Positions 13,605-25,312 of a stretch of DNA of 64,000 nt are shown here, in pieces. The notes beneath the pieces are model-generated. The model saw only the letters and a program-made list of their open reading frames with translations. It ran no database searches and had not been told where the DNA came from. The stretch is from Simmondsia chinensis (Eukaryota > Streptophyta > Magnoliopsida > Caryophyllales > Simmondsiaceae). The DNA is taken from assembly GCA_018398585.1 (NCBI GenBank), contig JAGTTD010000022.1, positions 957,501-1,021,500 of the forward strand. Direction: 5' to 3'. Position 1 is the stretch's first letter. Each line of letters starts with the position of its first letter. The position numbers and the translations under genes are program-made.

Positions 13605-16600
13605 ATGGCGGATTTCACCCCACACCACCACCATCCCATCGCCACAGCCAATGGCTACTCCCGCCGTCGTGAACCGCGCCGGAAAAACCACTACTCCGCC
13701 GGTGGGGGCGTTATCCTCCGGCGTTGCATCCGCTGCTGGGTGGTGGTGCCGCCGGTTTACGTTCTGGGTCTGATTGTGTGCGCTTGTACAGTTTCTATTA
13801 TACTGTACGACTCTAGCCGAGTTCCTGGGTCTGTGTATCGTAGCCATGACGTTTTTCTGAAGGTCTGGGATGAGATTCGGAGCGATAATTCCACTCCAAT
13901 TGAGGTGGGTACTTTGCCATTTCTGTTAATTTCTTTGGATTTTGCTTTTGTGGGTGTGTTTGTCTCTTTTTGGTTTGAGAAAAAAGTGCAGAAAATTGAC
14001 TTTTAGTGATGTTGGTTGTTAAGTATGAAGATTGACGGTCTTCCGAAACTGCCAATTTATATAGGCTGAATTATTAAGGGTTGTATAAATGAGGTGATTT
14101 TTGGATTTCTGGGTGTTACAGTTATAGAGACCTCTAAATAGAGTCCTCTTGTGTCATAATATGGCAAGGGAAAAGCAAAGAGGAAAGCATGAAGAGCCAT
14201 TTACTGAAAGGTAGGATGTGAGTGTAAACATTATTATAACATCTATGTTGCTGTAGTGGAATTATTGTGTTCCCTCCCCATGGATGTAAGCTTCAGCTGA
14301 ACCACGTAAATTTCGGTGTTCAAATATTTCCCCCAATTCTTTTAAAATTGTGTTTGCTATTTTAATTTAGGTTTCAGTGTTTATGGGTGGTCCCAATAGC
14401 TGTTGTGATATAGTTTAGTAGCTTAAAATTTCAGCAATTGTAATTCAGGCATGTGGGGGTATTACTCGGAGTAATGGTGTAAATGAGCTGAACCCTCACT
14501 AGAAGGGTCCTTTTGAAGCTTCAAAAGATTGACTTGTTTTGACATCGAGGCAAGCCTGCCCTGAGCATGAGTCTGGTAAAACTCGTGTTCAGAGTCTCAC
14601 GATTTAAAAAAGCCGATCTTGATATAGATTATGAGCCTAAATGTGCCCAATTGAGCAATGTTAGAGCGTAACAAGTTAAGCTCGAGTCTAAACGAGACTA
14701 TATCAAGCTTACATGAGCTTTACAAGCTGGGTTCAAGTTCAACCAAGATGAGTCGGACTTGAGTTCATGATGAGCCTAGCTTGAGCTAAAAGGCTCCAAG
14801 CTCGGTGAGCTAGAGCCAATCAAAGCCTTGGCTAGCAGATCCTCAAACCTGGCAAGTTTGGGCTTGGCTAAGCTTTTTCTTATATCTAAGTCAAGTTAGC
14901 TCTGACCCCTACTTTAGTAGAAGTGCACGTGATTATCATAAATCAAAGTTCAAAGATGCTAACTAGTACAAGTTAGAAAGGAAGTGGCATCTTCGAAGAT
15001 AAAGAAGGGAATTTTATGTACATTGTTGCTGAAATCACATGTCACCTTTGTGGAATAAATTCCTTAAATGTAGTTAATTAAATTGTATTCATTAAGGTAT
15101 AGTTTCTGACCCGTAGGTCCATGATATGATTACTTTGATTATCTGAGACACATTATATTAAGGAGTCCATATGCGAGTCTAGTAAAAAATCTCATGTTGG
15201 AGTTGTGAGAGAAAAGAGATCAATATATAAACATAGTGGGTTATTCCATCTAATGCTGATTGGTTTTACGATGGAGCCCCACCTGGGCTTGTAGGTCGGA
15301 CTTAAGGCACGGTGGAGTTTAACACATTATTATTTTTCTTGCAGTTGTCTACTATTTGGAGATACAAAAAGCTGAAAAATCAAAAGGGTTGCGAATTCAC
15401 TCCTACGAGACAAGGTGTTATCTTGGTCTTGATTTATTTTTCCTTTTGGGCATATTTTGCGGCATGTCTTGAAGGCCCAAAACACTATCATTTATTGATT
15501 CATGCTAGTACTTTAATTTCAGATGCCATCGCCCATAGCGGTTATCTGATAGTTGAGGCTAATGGCGGTCTTAATCAGCAACGATCATCGGTATGTGATC
15601 ATTTTCAACAATTTATGTTCCACCCTCGTTGCATCTTTGCGACTGAAGTTGTCAAGGGCAGAAATCATTGGGTGTGTATGTATCATGATGATCATCAGAA
15701 AGCTTCTTAAAGAATTCAAAATATTGCGACCAAAATTTCAATTATTATACAATTTGAGGTTTGTGCTCTATGTTCTTGTTTCTAGTCCCTAGAGAATGTC
15801 ATGATCAATCTTAAAAGGTAGCCACTTCAGTGGGGCGAAATTCCTGCCAATGGCTGAGATCTTCGATATATTCTTTGAAATTGTGCAGATTATTGGTTGC
15901 GACAGAACTTGTGTGTTTTCTTTGGTGATTAGGGTGCAGCAGGGTAAGTTGAAGTCACAAACCCAGTGGGTCGCCCCAAGATTGTTTCTATGGGTAGAAA
16001 CAAGCCGAGCTTTCGATGAACTATTCATGTTTAAAATCAATTACTACTTGCATTCGTTTGGAGGCTCAATAGCTTATTGAGTTCAGTTCGAGCAAGCTCA
16101 ATAATCTTAACAAGCAAAGTTTGAACAAGGGGTGCTTTGGTGCAACTCATTAACGTGTGTGAACAGTTTGATAAGAGGACGTTAACAATTGTATTAGCTC
16201 GAAAATGGTTCAATAATGGCTTGATAGTTACCCGGATAACTCAGTTCAGTAGTAGGCTCGACTCGATAGCAAGTTTAGATTAGTTGTGAACTTGATTTGG
16301 CTTGATAACGGGCTTGACTTCACTTGATAATAGGCTCGAATTGGCTCAATTAGACTAACAAGCGAATTGTATTGAATGCACTAAAATCTCATCGTGCTGA
16401 GTTCGGAAAAAGATCAAATGCTCGATGAGAGCTTAATTTGAACTCGAACTTGAGCTTAATAAGCCTTATTGAGCTCGAGTGTATGCCCTTAGTTGTTTGT
16501 ACCCAACGGCACGACTTGAGCATCCCACCTAAGGTCCTCTGTGTACTTTACTGCGTGAGGCTGCTTATTAACAATTCACTTTTCTTGGAGGCAGATCTGT

Positions 16601-19600
16601 AATGCAGTGGCTGTTGCTGGGATCTTAAATGCAACTTTACTGGTTCCTCATTTTGAATATCACAACGTTTGGCAGGACAGAAGGTGCATTATTTTAGTTA
16701 TCATGCCACCATTTCCAAACATCTATTTTACATTTAATCTTATAGTATAACATTTCATATATGTACACGTTCGGGTTTCTTGCAGTGAGTTTGGTGATAT
16801 CTACGACAAGGATCACTTTATAAGCACTCTTGATGGGTTTGTAAAGGTGGTTCCAGAGCTACCAAGAACTTTGCTCGAACAATATGATTACAACATCAGT
16901 AATGTACCTGTAACCCAAGTCCGCGCTTGGGCTCCGGTCAGTTATTACCTTGAAGAAATTTATCCAATCTTACAGAATCAGGGGTTGGTACTGTGATTTC
17001 TTTTCCCTATCTTTTATGTTCTAAACTAGAAAGAAATGTTAGGATTTTTAAAGATCAATGTACACTAGTTAACTTCTTACGCGAAAAGCTGATCTTTTTA
17101 GGAGCTCTTTAGATATAGTTCTATGGTTCCACTGACATACCTTTCGCTGATTTGTAGAAGAATTGGAGTGCTTACGTTAATATTTTGTCCTTAACTCTTT
17201 GTACATTTTTTCTCTCTTAATAATTTATTTTTTCTATCAAAACAAATCTACATGTCAGACTCAACTATTTCTAAAATTTTTCTATATTTTTGGTCGGATT
17301 TAAGTGTCTTAAGTATCGTACCATTGTCAAAGTACTGTTTACTTTTATTCGACGCAGATACTTAAGAACATGATGCAGAGTCGAAGTAACTATGCTGCTG
17401 ACAGATTGCCTAACTATGCAGGCTCGTTCGGATAGCACCTTTTGCTAATAGATTGGCAATGAGTGTACCTCCACACATTCAATTTCTAAGATGCCTTGCT
17501 AACTACAAAGCATTAAGATTTGCGTTGCCTATCTCAACACTTGCCAAGAAAATAATAGATCAAATGATGGAGAAGAGTTCGAGATCAGATGGAAAGTATG
17601 TCTCGGTCCACCTCCGCTTTGAGGAGGTATCACTGCTCAATTCTGAGTTCATAGTAAAAATTATTTGACCTTATCTTTTGGATTTTATTTCCATAGTTTT
17701 ATAGCTTGATGACAAGGAAAGACATGAATATTTAGCCTCTGTTCGGGGAAAAATACATTCTAAAACTTAGTTTTCTTCTTTTCTATTGTTTGGCGCACAT
17801 TTTCTTACCGAAAAATTTGTACGAAGGAAAAGTTTTTTCACTCAATTGGTGGAAAATGACTTCTATTTTAAAAAAGGAGAGGTCATCATTCCAAGTGGCC
17901 TAAAAAACTTCAGGGTATATTTGTCCAAGTATGGATTGGGTTGGAATGAATCAGACAAGACCAATCATAGACCATTAAAGGTAATTGGCCAGTCAGGTCC
18001 TATCTTGAATTGAATTATGTTGTTCTATCTGATTTTCATTCCCGACTGATGTCACTTCTCAGTTTGATATATAGTGAAAACTATATGACCTTATTTTTTT
18101 GGTTATTTCCAGAGCTATTTTTATTTAATGCCAAGGAACGACATGAATATTTAGAATAGGAATGCCCAGACATTAACAAAAAATGACTTCCTTTTTTTTT
18201 TTTTGGGCTATCATTCTTCTACAGAATGCTTTTCTTTTACATATGATTATTCTCTCTCATTGAACTTGTAGGATATGATAGCGTTCTCTGGTTGTGTGTA
18301 CGAAGGAGGAAGAAGGGAACAATTTGAAATGGATGTGGTGAGAGAGAGAGGATGGAGGGACAAATTTAGACGTAGAGGTCGGAAAATAAATCCCGGTCTC
18401 AATCGCCTTAATGGGAAGTGTCCTCTAACTCCTATGGAGGTAAGACTTGGTATTTATCTCATTACTTGATAGTCAAAAATAAGCTTAGCATTTTTGTGTG
18501 TTGTGTTGTGTCTCAAATTCTTTGTAGTCTGGATTTAGAAGTGAGGGTTTATGGACCTAATATAGCGGGTCGGGCCAACATACTAGATTTTTCTGGGATT
18601 TACTATCTGTTCCTCTCAATTTATACTTTGTTGTAGGGCTTTTGTCCAGTGAGAATGTTCTGTGAGCTGCTTGTATCCTTCATTCCAAATTTAGTGAAGC
18701 TTTTGTGCTTCCATCGCAGTTTTTCCTTCGTTTGAGGGTGTTCCACGCAAATCACTGTATTTTCATGTTTCTTTCTCTCTTCTCTTTCCAGTTTTGCTCA
18801 GATCTCAAATTGGTTTCTAAATTAAATCCAAATCTTGGGTATTTTGCCTAACAGTGCGGTGAAAACCATCATCCACAATACTCTCACCTAGTATGATAGT
18901 ACTTGAGGAGGGTCGAGGATATGAGTTAGGGACACATGACGCTACCCACCACTGGTATAGAGCAGGTGTGGGTTTTCTCCACCCCATCATAGGTACCTAA
19001 AATTACAAATACACCTATATGAGTAAAATGAATTTTGCTTCTCTTTCATGTTTAAGTTAGGGGTGTATTTGAGTCAAGTCGAGCTCAAGCTTGCCGGGCT
19101 CGAGGTTCGGCTCGAAGCTCACCAAGCTTTGAAAGTTCAGGCTTGAGCTCGGCTCGTCAAAAGCTTGGCCTCGGCTCGGCTCGGCTCGGCTCGTTCTAAG
19201 CTCGGCTACCTTCGAATTAAGCTTGTAATATTTCAGCTCACTTAAACTCAATATAGCCTCATTTGGGCTCGTTTAAGCTCGGGCTCAGCTCATTTAGGCT
19301 CCCATTTGGCTTTATTGGGCAATATTTGAGCAAATATATTATATTAAAAAAGGCTCGTTTAGGCTCGCAAGCATATAAGCTTGAGCTTTACTAGGCTTGG
19401 GCTCAGCTCGATAAGCTAAACAAGCTGGCTCGCTCGGCTCAAGCTCAAAACGAACCGAGCTTTTCGAGCTTCTTGCGAGCTGGCTTGGCTCATTTCCACT
19501 CCTAGTTTAAGTTATGTTTGCGAATGTAGTTGTATGTCCTAGTTAAAGAACACGTGGAACATGAATTATTTCTGATACATTCGTGTTTCTTGTCAGCATA

Positions 19601-21536
19601 GGTCGGAATGATGCTCAGAGGAATGGGATTTGGCAACGACACTTCAATTTATTTGGCGTCAGGAAAGTTATATAAGGAGGAGAGACATTTAGCTCCTTTG
19701 TTGCAGATATTCCCACTTTTGTACACGAAGGAGTCACTTGCTACGCCTGAAGAGCTTGCTCCTCTAAAGGTGATTGAAAGTCCTATTAAGACGCTTTTAT
19801 CGTAGTTACATTGATTCTCTATTGTCTCAAAGTACATATAACAGACAAAAGGGTCCTTTTTTTATGTCGGTAATGCCTTTTTTGGGATATAGGATCGATC
19901 ACCCTAGACAGACAACTACATAGAGGGTCTCTAGAAGTCTATATTTTCTTTCTTTCACATCCTCCGTAAGATCAAACCAATGGAGTTTGCAAGTTTCACA
20001 TTTTTTGTCGGTTGTTTTGGGGGGGCGGGGGGAGTGATTTCCCTCAAACCTAGGTCCTTGGATGACCCTTCTTAAAGTAGTGTGATACTTTCTTAGCTTG
20101 TAAAGAAGGTAACTTCACTCATTGCACTTGTGATCTGACCAACAGGCATACTCCTCGAGGATGGCTGCTGTGGATTACGGGGTATGCTTGTTTAGTGAAG
20201 TTTTCTTGACAACCCAAGGTGGAAACTTCCCGCATTTTCTGATGGGGCACCGGAGATTCCTATATGGTGGACATGCCAAGACAATAAACCCCAACAAACT
20301 CAAACTTGTTCCTCTCTTCGAGGACACTAATATTAGGTGAACTCCCTTTTTCTGATTTTAATTATTTCCATGTTATTTCCAAGTCTTCAACCATCATGGC
20401 TAACGTTAAAGTATATGCAAATGAATACTATGATATTCCAGAAAAATAGCTTAAGCTTTTAATGAATTTGTTGTGTTGTGTCTCGAATTTATGTTCTCAG
20501 TTCAGAAATGGTGATTTGTGGTGGTAGTGGAGGACCCGGGACATAGACCACTCCTAACCTCCACTGGGGGGGGGGAACACCCCTGCAGTATGGACCTTAT
20601 TTTCTGCTTCGACCCAGTAGGCCTAATAAGAGAGTTCTAGAATTTATTGCTAGCATATATGTATGTTGTTATCCTCTCCTTCGGATTTCTTAATGCATTG
20701 TTTTCCCCTCTGATGTGGTTTCTCCTTCAATTTGAGGGCTTTCCTTGTAAATTTGTGCCTTATTGTTTTCTCTTTCTCTTTTCTCTTCTCAGCTTCTTTT
20801 AAATATGTTTTTGCATCTAAATCGAACCTGGCTCTTGGGTATTTGCCGAACATAAGGATTTCTCCATGGAATTAAATTACAGGTGCATCATGGGTGTGGT
20901 GGTTGTATTACTGAAGCGAGGTGTTATGTGGAACATAAGTTGCTTTTAATCGTTATATTTGTGAAAATTTGAATCCAAAGTCATTCAATCATTAATTTCA
21001 ATACCTTTTTCGTTTAGGTAAGTGTGGATGAAAGATTCGAACCTGTGGCCTTTTATTATAAGGTCTCATTCTTGGTTGTGATTTTACCGATAGACCATGG
21101 CTTCTTTGATGATTTTTGACATGTCTACGCATTTGTAAATATGTCATTGTGAACAAAATACAACATACATGTATTATGTTGGCAATAGTAGAAGTACTTG
21201 TATAATTGTCAATCATTCACAGTCGTTATGTTACATAGCAACCTATGTACGATCCAAAGGATCATTTGTTTGTCACTTCCGAGTCCTGATTATATGCTTG
21301 TGCAACTAAAATGTCATGGCAGTTGGACGGACATAAAGGAACAGGTGACACCGATGCTGGACGAAAGCAACCGTGAAGGGAGAGCGGAAGCAATTATCAG
21401 TAAATCGAATCGAAAGACCTCGGTGTACAAGCACCCTTTCCCTGCATGTCGATGCCTGGAAGGAGCTCAAAATCTTACTCTAAGTCGAACCCACGTCCAT
21501 GATTTGCTTGATCATCAGCTATTTTCGGTAATTTGA
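13605..21536 (+). CDS. O-fucosyltransferase family protein (plant PF10250 type)
   Basis: Ten exons join in phase to 556 aa: 13605-13904, 15345-15414, 15523-15590, 16595-16683, 16786-16983, 17422-17626, 18272-18439, 19602-19769, 20146-20336 and 21323-21536. An N-terminal basic segment is followed by one membrane anchor (about residues 46-69, starting [18 protein letters not shown]). This predicts a type II Golgi protein using GDP-fucose. Family motifs are [13 protein letters not shown] (about 134-146), [32 protein letters not shown] (about 301-312), [14 protein letters not shown] and [20 protein letters not shown] (about 445-464). Acceptor substrate is unknown; some family members act on pectin or cell-adhesion glycans. 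Every intron is GT-AG, and several hold MITEs or LTR remnants. The last exon ends TCG-GTAATT-TGA, so its stop overlaps a possible splice donor. Confidence 0.93.
14472..14911. mobile_element. GCTCG-rich hAT-type MITE copy in intron 1
   Basis: The ends TAATGGTGTAAATGAGC and GCTCTGACCCCTA are degraded forms of the TAGGGGTG/CACCCCTA termini. The interior is built from GAGCTTG/CAAGCTC motifs. It belongs to the same family as 19058-19504. Confidence 0.5.
15173..15324 (+). mobile_element. LTR/TRIM-like fragment
   Basis: It shares long stretches (GAGAAAAGAGATCAAT, GGTTTTAAGATGGA-type, TGGGCTTGTAGG-type and a final TTTAACA) with copies at 22740-22914 and, inverted, at 53479-53625. The TTTAACA end fits an LTR terminus (TGTTAAA...TTTAACA). 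It stops 20 bp before exon 2 of the O-fucosyltransferase gene, so it contributes sequence next to that splice acceptor. Confidence 0.5.
16081..16491. mobile_element. GCTCG-rich MITE copy in intron 3
   Basis: The region is dense in GAGCTC, GGCTCGA and TTGAGCTTAATAAG motifs and ends with GAGTGTATGCCCTTA, a degraded CACCCCTA-like terminus. Its left boundary is uncertain. Confidence 0.4.
18503..18853 (+). repeat. solo LTR remnant (copia-like) in intron 7
   Basis: TGTTGTGTCTCAAATTC begins a segment that shares the end CTTGGGTATTTTGCCTAACA with 20469-20852. It also has the same layout as the copia LTR at 28593-29186: a TTTGAGGG...TTCCACGYAAAT block, a C/T-rich block, then a ...CTAACA end. No internal domain is next to it. 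The start is approximate. Confidence 0.5.
19058..19504. mobile_element. GCTCG-rich hAT-type MITE with 8-bp TSD
   Basis: The 447-bp element starts TAGGGGTGTATTTGAG and ends CATTTCCACTCCTA. It is flanked by a perfect 8-bp duplication, GTTTAAGT (19050-19057 and 19505-19512). Terminal TAGGGGTG plus an 8-bp duplication is the hAT signature. The interior consists of GGCTCG/CGAGCC repeats and has no transposase. It sits in intron 7 of the O-fucosyltransferase gene. Confidence 0.85.
20469..20852 (+). repeat. solo LTR remnant (copia-like) in intron 9
   Basis: It is related to 18503-18853: TGTTGTGTCTCGAATT at the left, TTTGAGGGCTTTCCTTGTAA in the middle and CTTGGGTATTTGCCGAACA at the right. It includes a C-rich stretch near 20540-20585 that the other copy lacks. 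Boundaries are approximate. Confidence 0.5.
21000..21110 (-). mobile_element. tRNA-derived SINE fragment in intron 9
   Basis: On the minus strand, an A-box-like TGGTCTATCGGTAAA is followed about 45 nt later by a B-box-like CAGGTTCGAATCTT, as in tRNA-derived SINEs promoted by RNA polymerase III. No cloverleaf can be folded by eye, so it is not a functional tRNA. Confidence 0.5.
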
Positions 21537-22529
21537 AGAGCCAGACCGGGAATTATTTGCTTTGTTGGTCCTTACTCTTCGTATTTGTCTTATTTTCTTT
21601 TTGTTTAGAATAGTTTCTAATGCAATCCTCTTTATCCTTTCTTTTATTTGAAATAGTTCCTCGTGCTATTCAGTAATTTGAAGAGCCATACGGGTAGTTA
21701 TTTGCTCCATTGATCATTATTGTTCGTAAGTTTGTTTGAATTGGTCTTATATTTTCTTTTGTGTAAAATAGTCTCTAATGCAATTTTTTATCTTTTCTTT
21801 TGTTTGAAATAGATTCTCGTGTTTTAGTTTATGATGAAATTGGTTCTTCATCCGGTGATCGATACTAGGTGAAAATTAAAAGAGGGACCGATTTTATTAT
21901 AAAATAAAATATAAAGGGCAATTTTAATCAAAAGAAAAGATAATGTAACAATTTGAACAAATTTACGATTAGGGATTATTTTAAACCGAAAAGGACCAAC
22001 TTGAACAAATTTAGAAATATTGGCACCAACAGGGTAAATAACTCACAACATGGCTTGACCATTGTCAATGTTACCTAGACTCCGACCCTCCGAGGTGACA
22101 TGAGACATGAGTATGTCTTGAAAGGTCAGACTCAGTTATTTAGGTAGGACTCAATGTTATTGTATGTATTTGATTTGATTTGAAGTGTCTAAGTGACATA
22201 GCACGAGATGGCTTCGCGAAGGAGACCATGGAGAGGCCTGAGGTGCCCTGGGCCCTGGGTTCTCCAAAGGTCATTCATTTGCAGTCTCTGACAACATCAG
22301 AACAGGCTGAATTCTGCACGTAAATGACTGAAATCATAGAAATTTGTTGAACCAATTGGATTGAACTCTTAGCCTCTGAAACATGTTTGATTGTGGTTTC
22401 AGAATGGGATGTAAATTATGAACCATTTTTTGTTTACTTCTGTGAACACTTTGTGGGATATTTACTTGTTGGACAGTGATATGATCTGATGATTTGCCCA
22501 GTGATAAGAACAAGTCTTTTGGGCAAACG
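21537..22529. other. intergenic DNA downstream of O-fucosyltransferase gene
   Basis: A T-rich direct duplication (TTTCTTTTGTTTGAAATAG-type blocks near 21600, 21660 and 21790) is visible just after the stop codon. It probably belongs to the 3' UTR and downstream flank. Nothing else is recognised. Confidence 0.4.
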
Positions 22530-22675
22530 GTACAACAACAACAACTCAGTGCCTCATGGGCTCCCGCTAATGCAGGGTCTGGGGGTGAGATGTATGCAAC
22601 CTTACCCCTTCAAGATACTACCACAAAGGGGGGCTGTATCCGAGGATCCCAACCTAAGAATGCATAACATACCAA
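22530..22675 (-). mobile_element. SINE/LINE 3'-end copy, headless
   Basis: ACAACAACAACAACTCAGTG opens the copy on the + strand. GGGCTCCCGCTAATGCAGGG, GATGTATGCAACCTTACCCC and GGCTGTATCCGAGGATCCC follow, all blocks of the shared body. No 5S-like segment follows. Confidence 0.7.
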
Positions 22676-22739
22676 CATAAGAGCAATAGCACAAAAAAAA
22701 CATAAAGCCTCTAAAAGCAGCAATAAACATTAAGGCTGA

Positions 22740-22914
22740 GTCTAGTAAAATTTCACATTGGAGTTGAGAGAAAAAAGAGATCAATTTATAAGGCTAGTAG
22801 ATGACTCCACCTATTATCAATTGGTTTTAAGATGGAACCCTATTTGGGCTTATATGTGGATTTCGTAAGTTCTAACTCTGTGGGTTGAGCCTCGAGGCCT
22901 GATGAAATTTAACA
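22740..22914 (+). mobile_element. LTR/TRIM-like fragment
   Basis: This is a second copy of the repeat at 15173-15324, with GTCTAGTAAAATTTCACATT, AGAGATCAATTTATAAGGCT, CAATTGGTTTTAAGATGGAA and a terminal ATTTAACA. No internal region is present. Confidence 0.55.
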
Positions 22915-23236
22915 GCAACATAGCACAAGGCAACAGGCAGTAAGTAGTGAAGCGCAAGTAAGCCTAGGGGCGCTAAGCTTTTAGGCAAACGGTAAGGTAT
23001 TTTATGAAGCACTAAGTTTGGGTTCTAACATCATTATTAGGTCTAAACAATTTATCAGAGCCTCCAACGTCGTTACTAGATCTCCATTTACTCTTGCAGG
23101 TGGAAATCCTCCCCACCTAACGGTCTGCACTGTTCTAGTTTGTATTGAAGTGTCATGAATTGAGTAACTGATTTATATACTCAATTGTAGGGGGAAAAAA
23201 ACATATTCCAGATTTAGAACTTGTTTGCCTCGATTG

Positions 23237-23291
23237 CAAGCAACATACCCAGTATCCAAAAGGCTTCTGTTTTAGCAGTGTCTTTTTTTTT

Positions 23292-23322
<31 letters not shown>

Positions 23323-23454
23323 GGGGGAGTTTTCCCCCTTCAGGGTATTAAGAGAAGTTGTTTCCAAGTGCTCTCAATCTGAGGGTAAGGATTTTCCAGC
23401 AGGTTACCCATCCTGGTATTGCTCTCGACCAAGCACGCTTAACTTCTCAGAAGA
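23237..23454 (-). mobile_element. 5S-rRNA-headed SINE (copy 2), 5'-truncated, with homopolymer expansion
   Basis: A 16-bp duplication, TTGTTTGCCTCGATTG, flanks the element at 23221-23236 and 23455-23470. On the minus strand it starts inside the 5S part (GAAGTTAAGCGTGCTTGG, GGATGGGTAACCTGC). The RTE-like body follows, then CAGAAGCC...ATACTGGGTATGTTG at the 3' end. The G-run of the body (GTCTGGGGGG in other copies) has become 19 T plus 26 G on the + strand (23283-23327). It is 5'-truncated relative to the full 236-bp unit. Confidence 0.85.
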
Positions 23455-23814
23455 TTGTTTGCCTCGATTGTTTTCCAATATTTGAAGGTGTCTGGCCTAA
23501 TAGTTTTTCTACTTTTTAGCAAAAGTAGAACGACATTATCTCTTCTTAAAGTAAAACAGTAAGCAAAAACTACAATTTCTTTAGATAAAGTACCCTTATT
23601 TTTGCTTATACAAAAATATTTCAAAAATATTTACAGTTTAGCCAACACACGCCCTCTCTTAGTCCTAAAATACAAACTATGACCCAGAAGATGACCTAAA
23701 AGTCCAGCGATCTTTGAACCAGACCAACTGTTAGTTTCGGCTCAATATGTCCACCGTGTTAACCCAAAACTTCTGATCAGAGTACTTTGTGGTCGCCAAG
23801 TAACATCTTCTTAG

Positions 23815-24367
23815 GTTACGTTTGGTTCAGCTTTTTAACAGCTTAAAGTTGTGAAAAAGATTTAGTTGACTGCAAGGCTTGCGTTTGATTGGCAGAAAAG
23901 ATCTTTTTACATCTTTTTCACAGCTTAAATAGAAATAAGAAAAAGCTGTTTTATAACTAAATAGAAAAATATACAAAACTAGATCTTTTTTACAACTTAT
24001 TTCAAAAAAATACTTTAAAAAAACTATGTTAATATTAAATCTTCACCACTATAACCTACTTTTATTTATTACCACCACCGCCATCTACCACCGCCCTTTT
24101 TACGCCTATGGGTCATTACAGTCATCACTCTCCATTACCATAACTAATTATGTACCTACTATTATTAATTAATTTATATTATTATGTCATTTTTGTGATT
24201 ACAATATATAAATTATTTTTTTAAACTTGTATCCACACACTTTATTTTGTAAAAAAGATATTTCTACACAACACAACCAAACACTTTACTGTAAAAAGAT
24301 ACAGATCTTAAATGGACAAATCTTATTGAAAAAGATAAGTTGAAATAAGTTGAACCAAACGCACCCT
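23815..24367. mobile_element. MITE-like element with TIRs
   Basis: GGTTACGTTTGGTTCAGCTT at the left and AGTTGAACCAAACGCACCCT at the right are imperfect inverted repeats. The AT-rich interior contains AAGATCTTTTT-type internal repeats and no ORF. Confidence 0.5.
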
Positions 24368-24472
24368 CAGCCTGTTTTAGGTGGGATTCATGCAGCTATA
24401 TCTATTTGTGGTTCGAAATTTGAATGTTCTTGTGTATTTTGCTTGTATTTCATTTGAGAAATGCATGTATAG

Positions 24473-24590
24473 GTGCACTGCAAGAGGAGACCTCCACGAC
24501 CACAAGGTTGCTCCTTCAAAAATTTGCTTCACCAGGCAAAGGAAACCTGTGTCATCAGTAATATCAAAGAGATCTAGAATCCGATAGGGA
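24473..24590 (+). other. possible extra 3' exon, unproven
   Basis: An acceptor-like GCATGTATAG precedes a 118-bp stretch with more balanced composition than its surroundings. Joined in phase 0 from a donor at the O-fucosyltransferase stop (TCG-GTAATT), it would add about 34 residues. In a different frame it reads TARGDLHDHKVAPSKICFTR. Neither version is recognisable as a family C-terminus, so this is only a candidate. Confidence 0.2.
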
Positions 24591-24997
24591 AAGGTATACA
24601 GGCAAACAGACCCATGATGATAATGCTTTTGCTATTATTTATGTCGTCAATGCAGAGGGAGAGAGAGAGAGGTGACGCATGTGCGGCTATACCACCCTTC
24701 GGACAAAAGGTCTTAGGTTAGAAGCTCATTCTCCTTATTGTCGGTCCTCCTTAGAAAGAATTCTATCCGTCTTATGAGAAGAAGAAAGAAAGAAAGAAAA
24801 CATAGGTCACATGGCAAAGAAACTAAGAAAGTTGATTTTGGTACCAATTATTACAGACGTAACTTCCCCAAATAATATCCACAAGCCTGTCCAAAGAAAG
24901 CCAAAAGCCCAAGCACTTGGTAATTTTCCCTTGATCCCTTTAAGAGGAGACTACTAGACCTGTATCCACATATATGTGCCTTAGTATTGTTCCCCGA

Positions 24998-25085
24998 TTT
25001 GTCCCAACGGTTGGAGTAGCAGTTGGCCAATCGTAGGACAGGGGTACGAATCCAGCAGCTTTACCAATGATTAAAAAACATGTGC
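24998..25085 (+). mobile_element. tRNA-derived SINE
   Basis: An A-box-like TTGGAGTAGCAGTTGG and a B-box-like GGGTACGAATCC are spaced as in a tRNA promoter. An A-rich end (ATTAAAAAACATG) follows. The call is by promoter pattern only. Confidence 0.5.
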
Positions 25086-25312
25086 GCCTTTGTATTGAAA
25101 CAAGTTACAGAGCAAGAGTAACATAATACATTTATAATTCAATATGAGCTGTGAGCTTGCGTTGTCACTGATGACTCAATTCGTATCTAGCCACAAGAAA
25201 AGAAAGTTATGTTTCACATGCTTTTCATGAAGGAAATAGAGCCATTAAAAGTATGGGTTTCTAATGCTTTTCCATAGCTTAAAAAAAATGCCCTCCTGCA
25301 AGTGCCAGGCTT

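Noticed and set aside
13605..14006. Unspliced 133-aa version of the O-fucosyltransferase N-terminus
   Set aside because: The frame runs into intron 1 after residue 100. Exon 2 at 15345 continues the family sequence in phase.
15312..15710. A separate 132-aa gene
   Set aside because: It is exons 2 and 3 of the O-fucosyltransferase read through the 108-bp intron between them.
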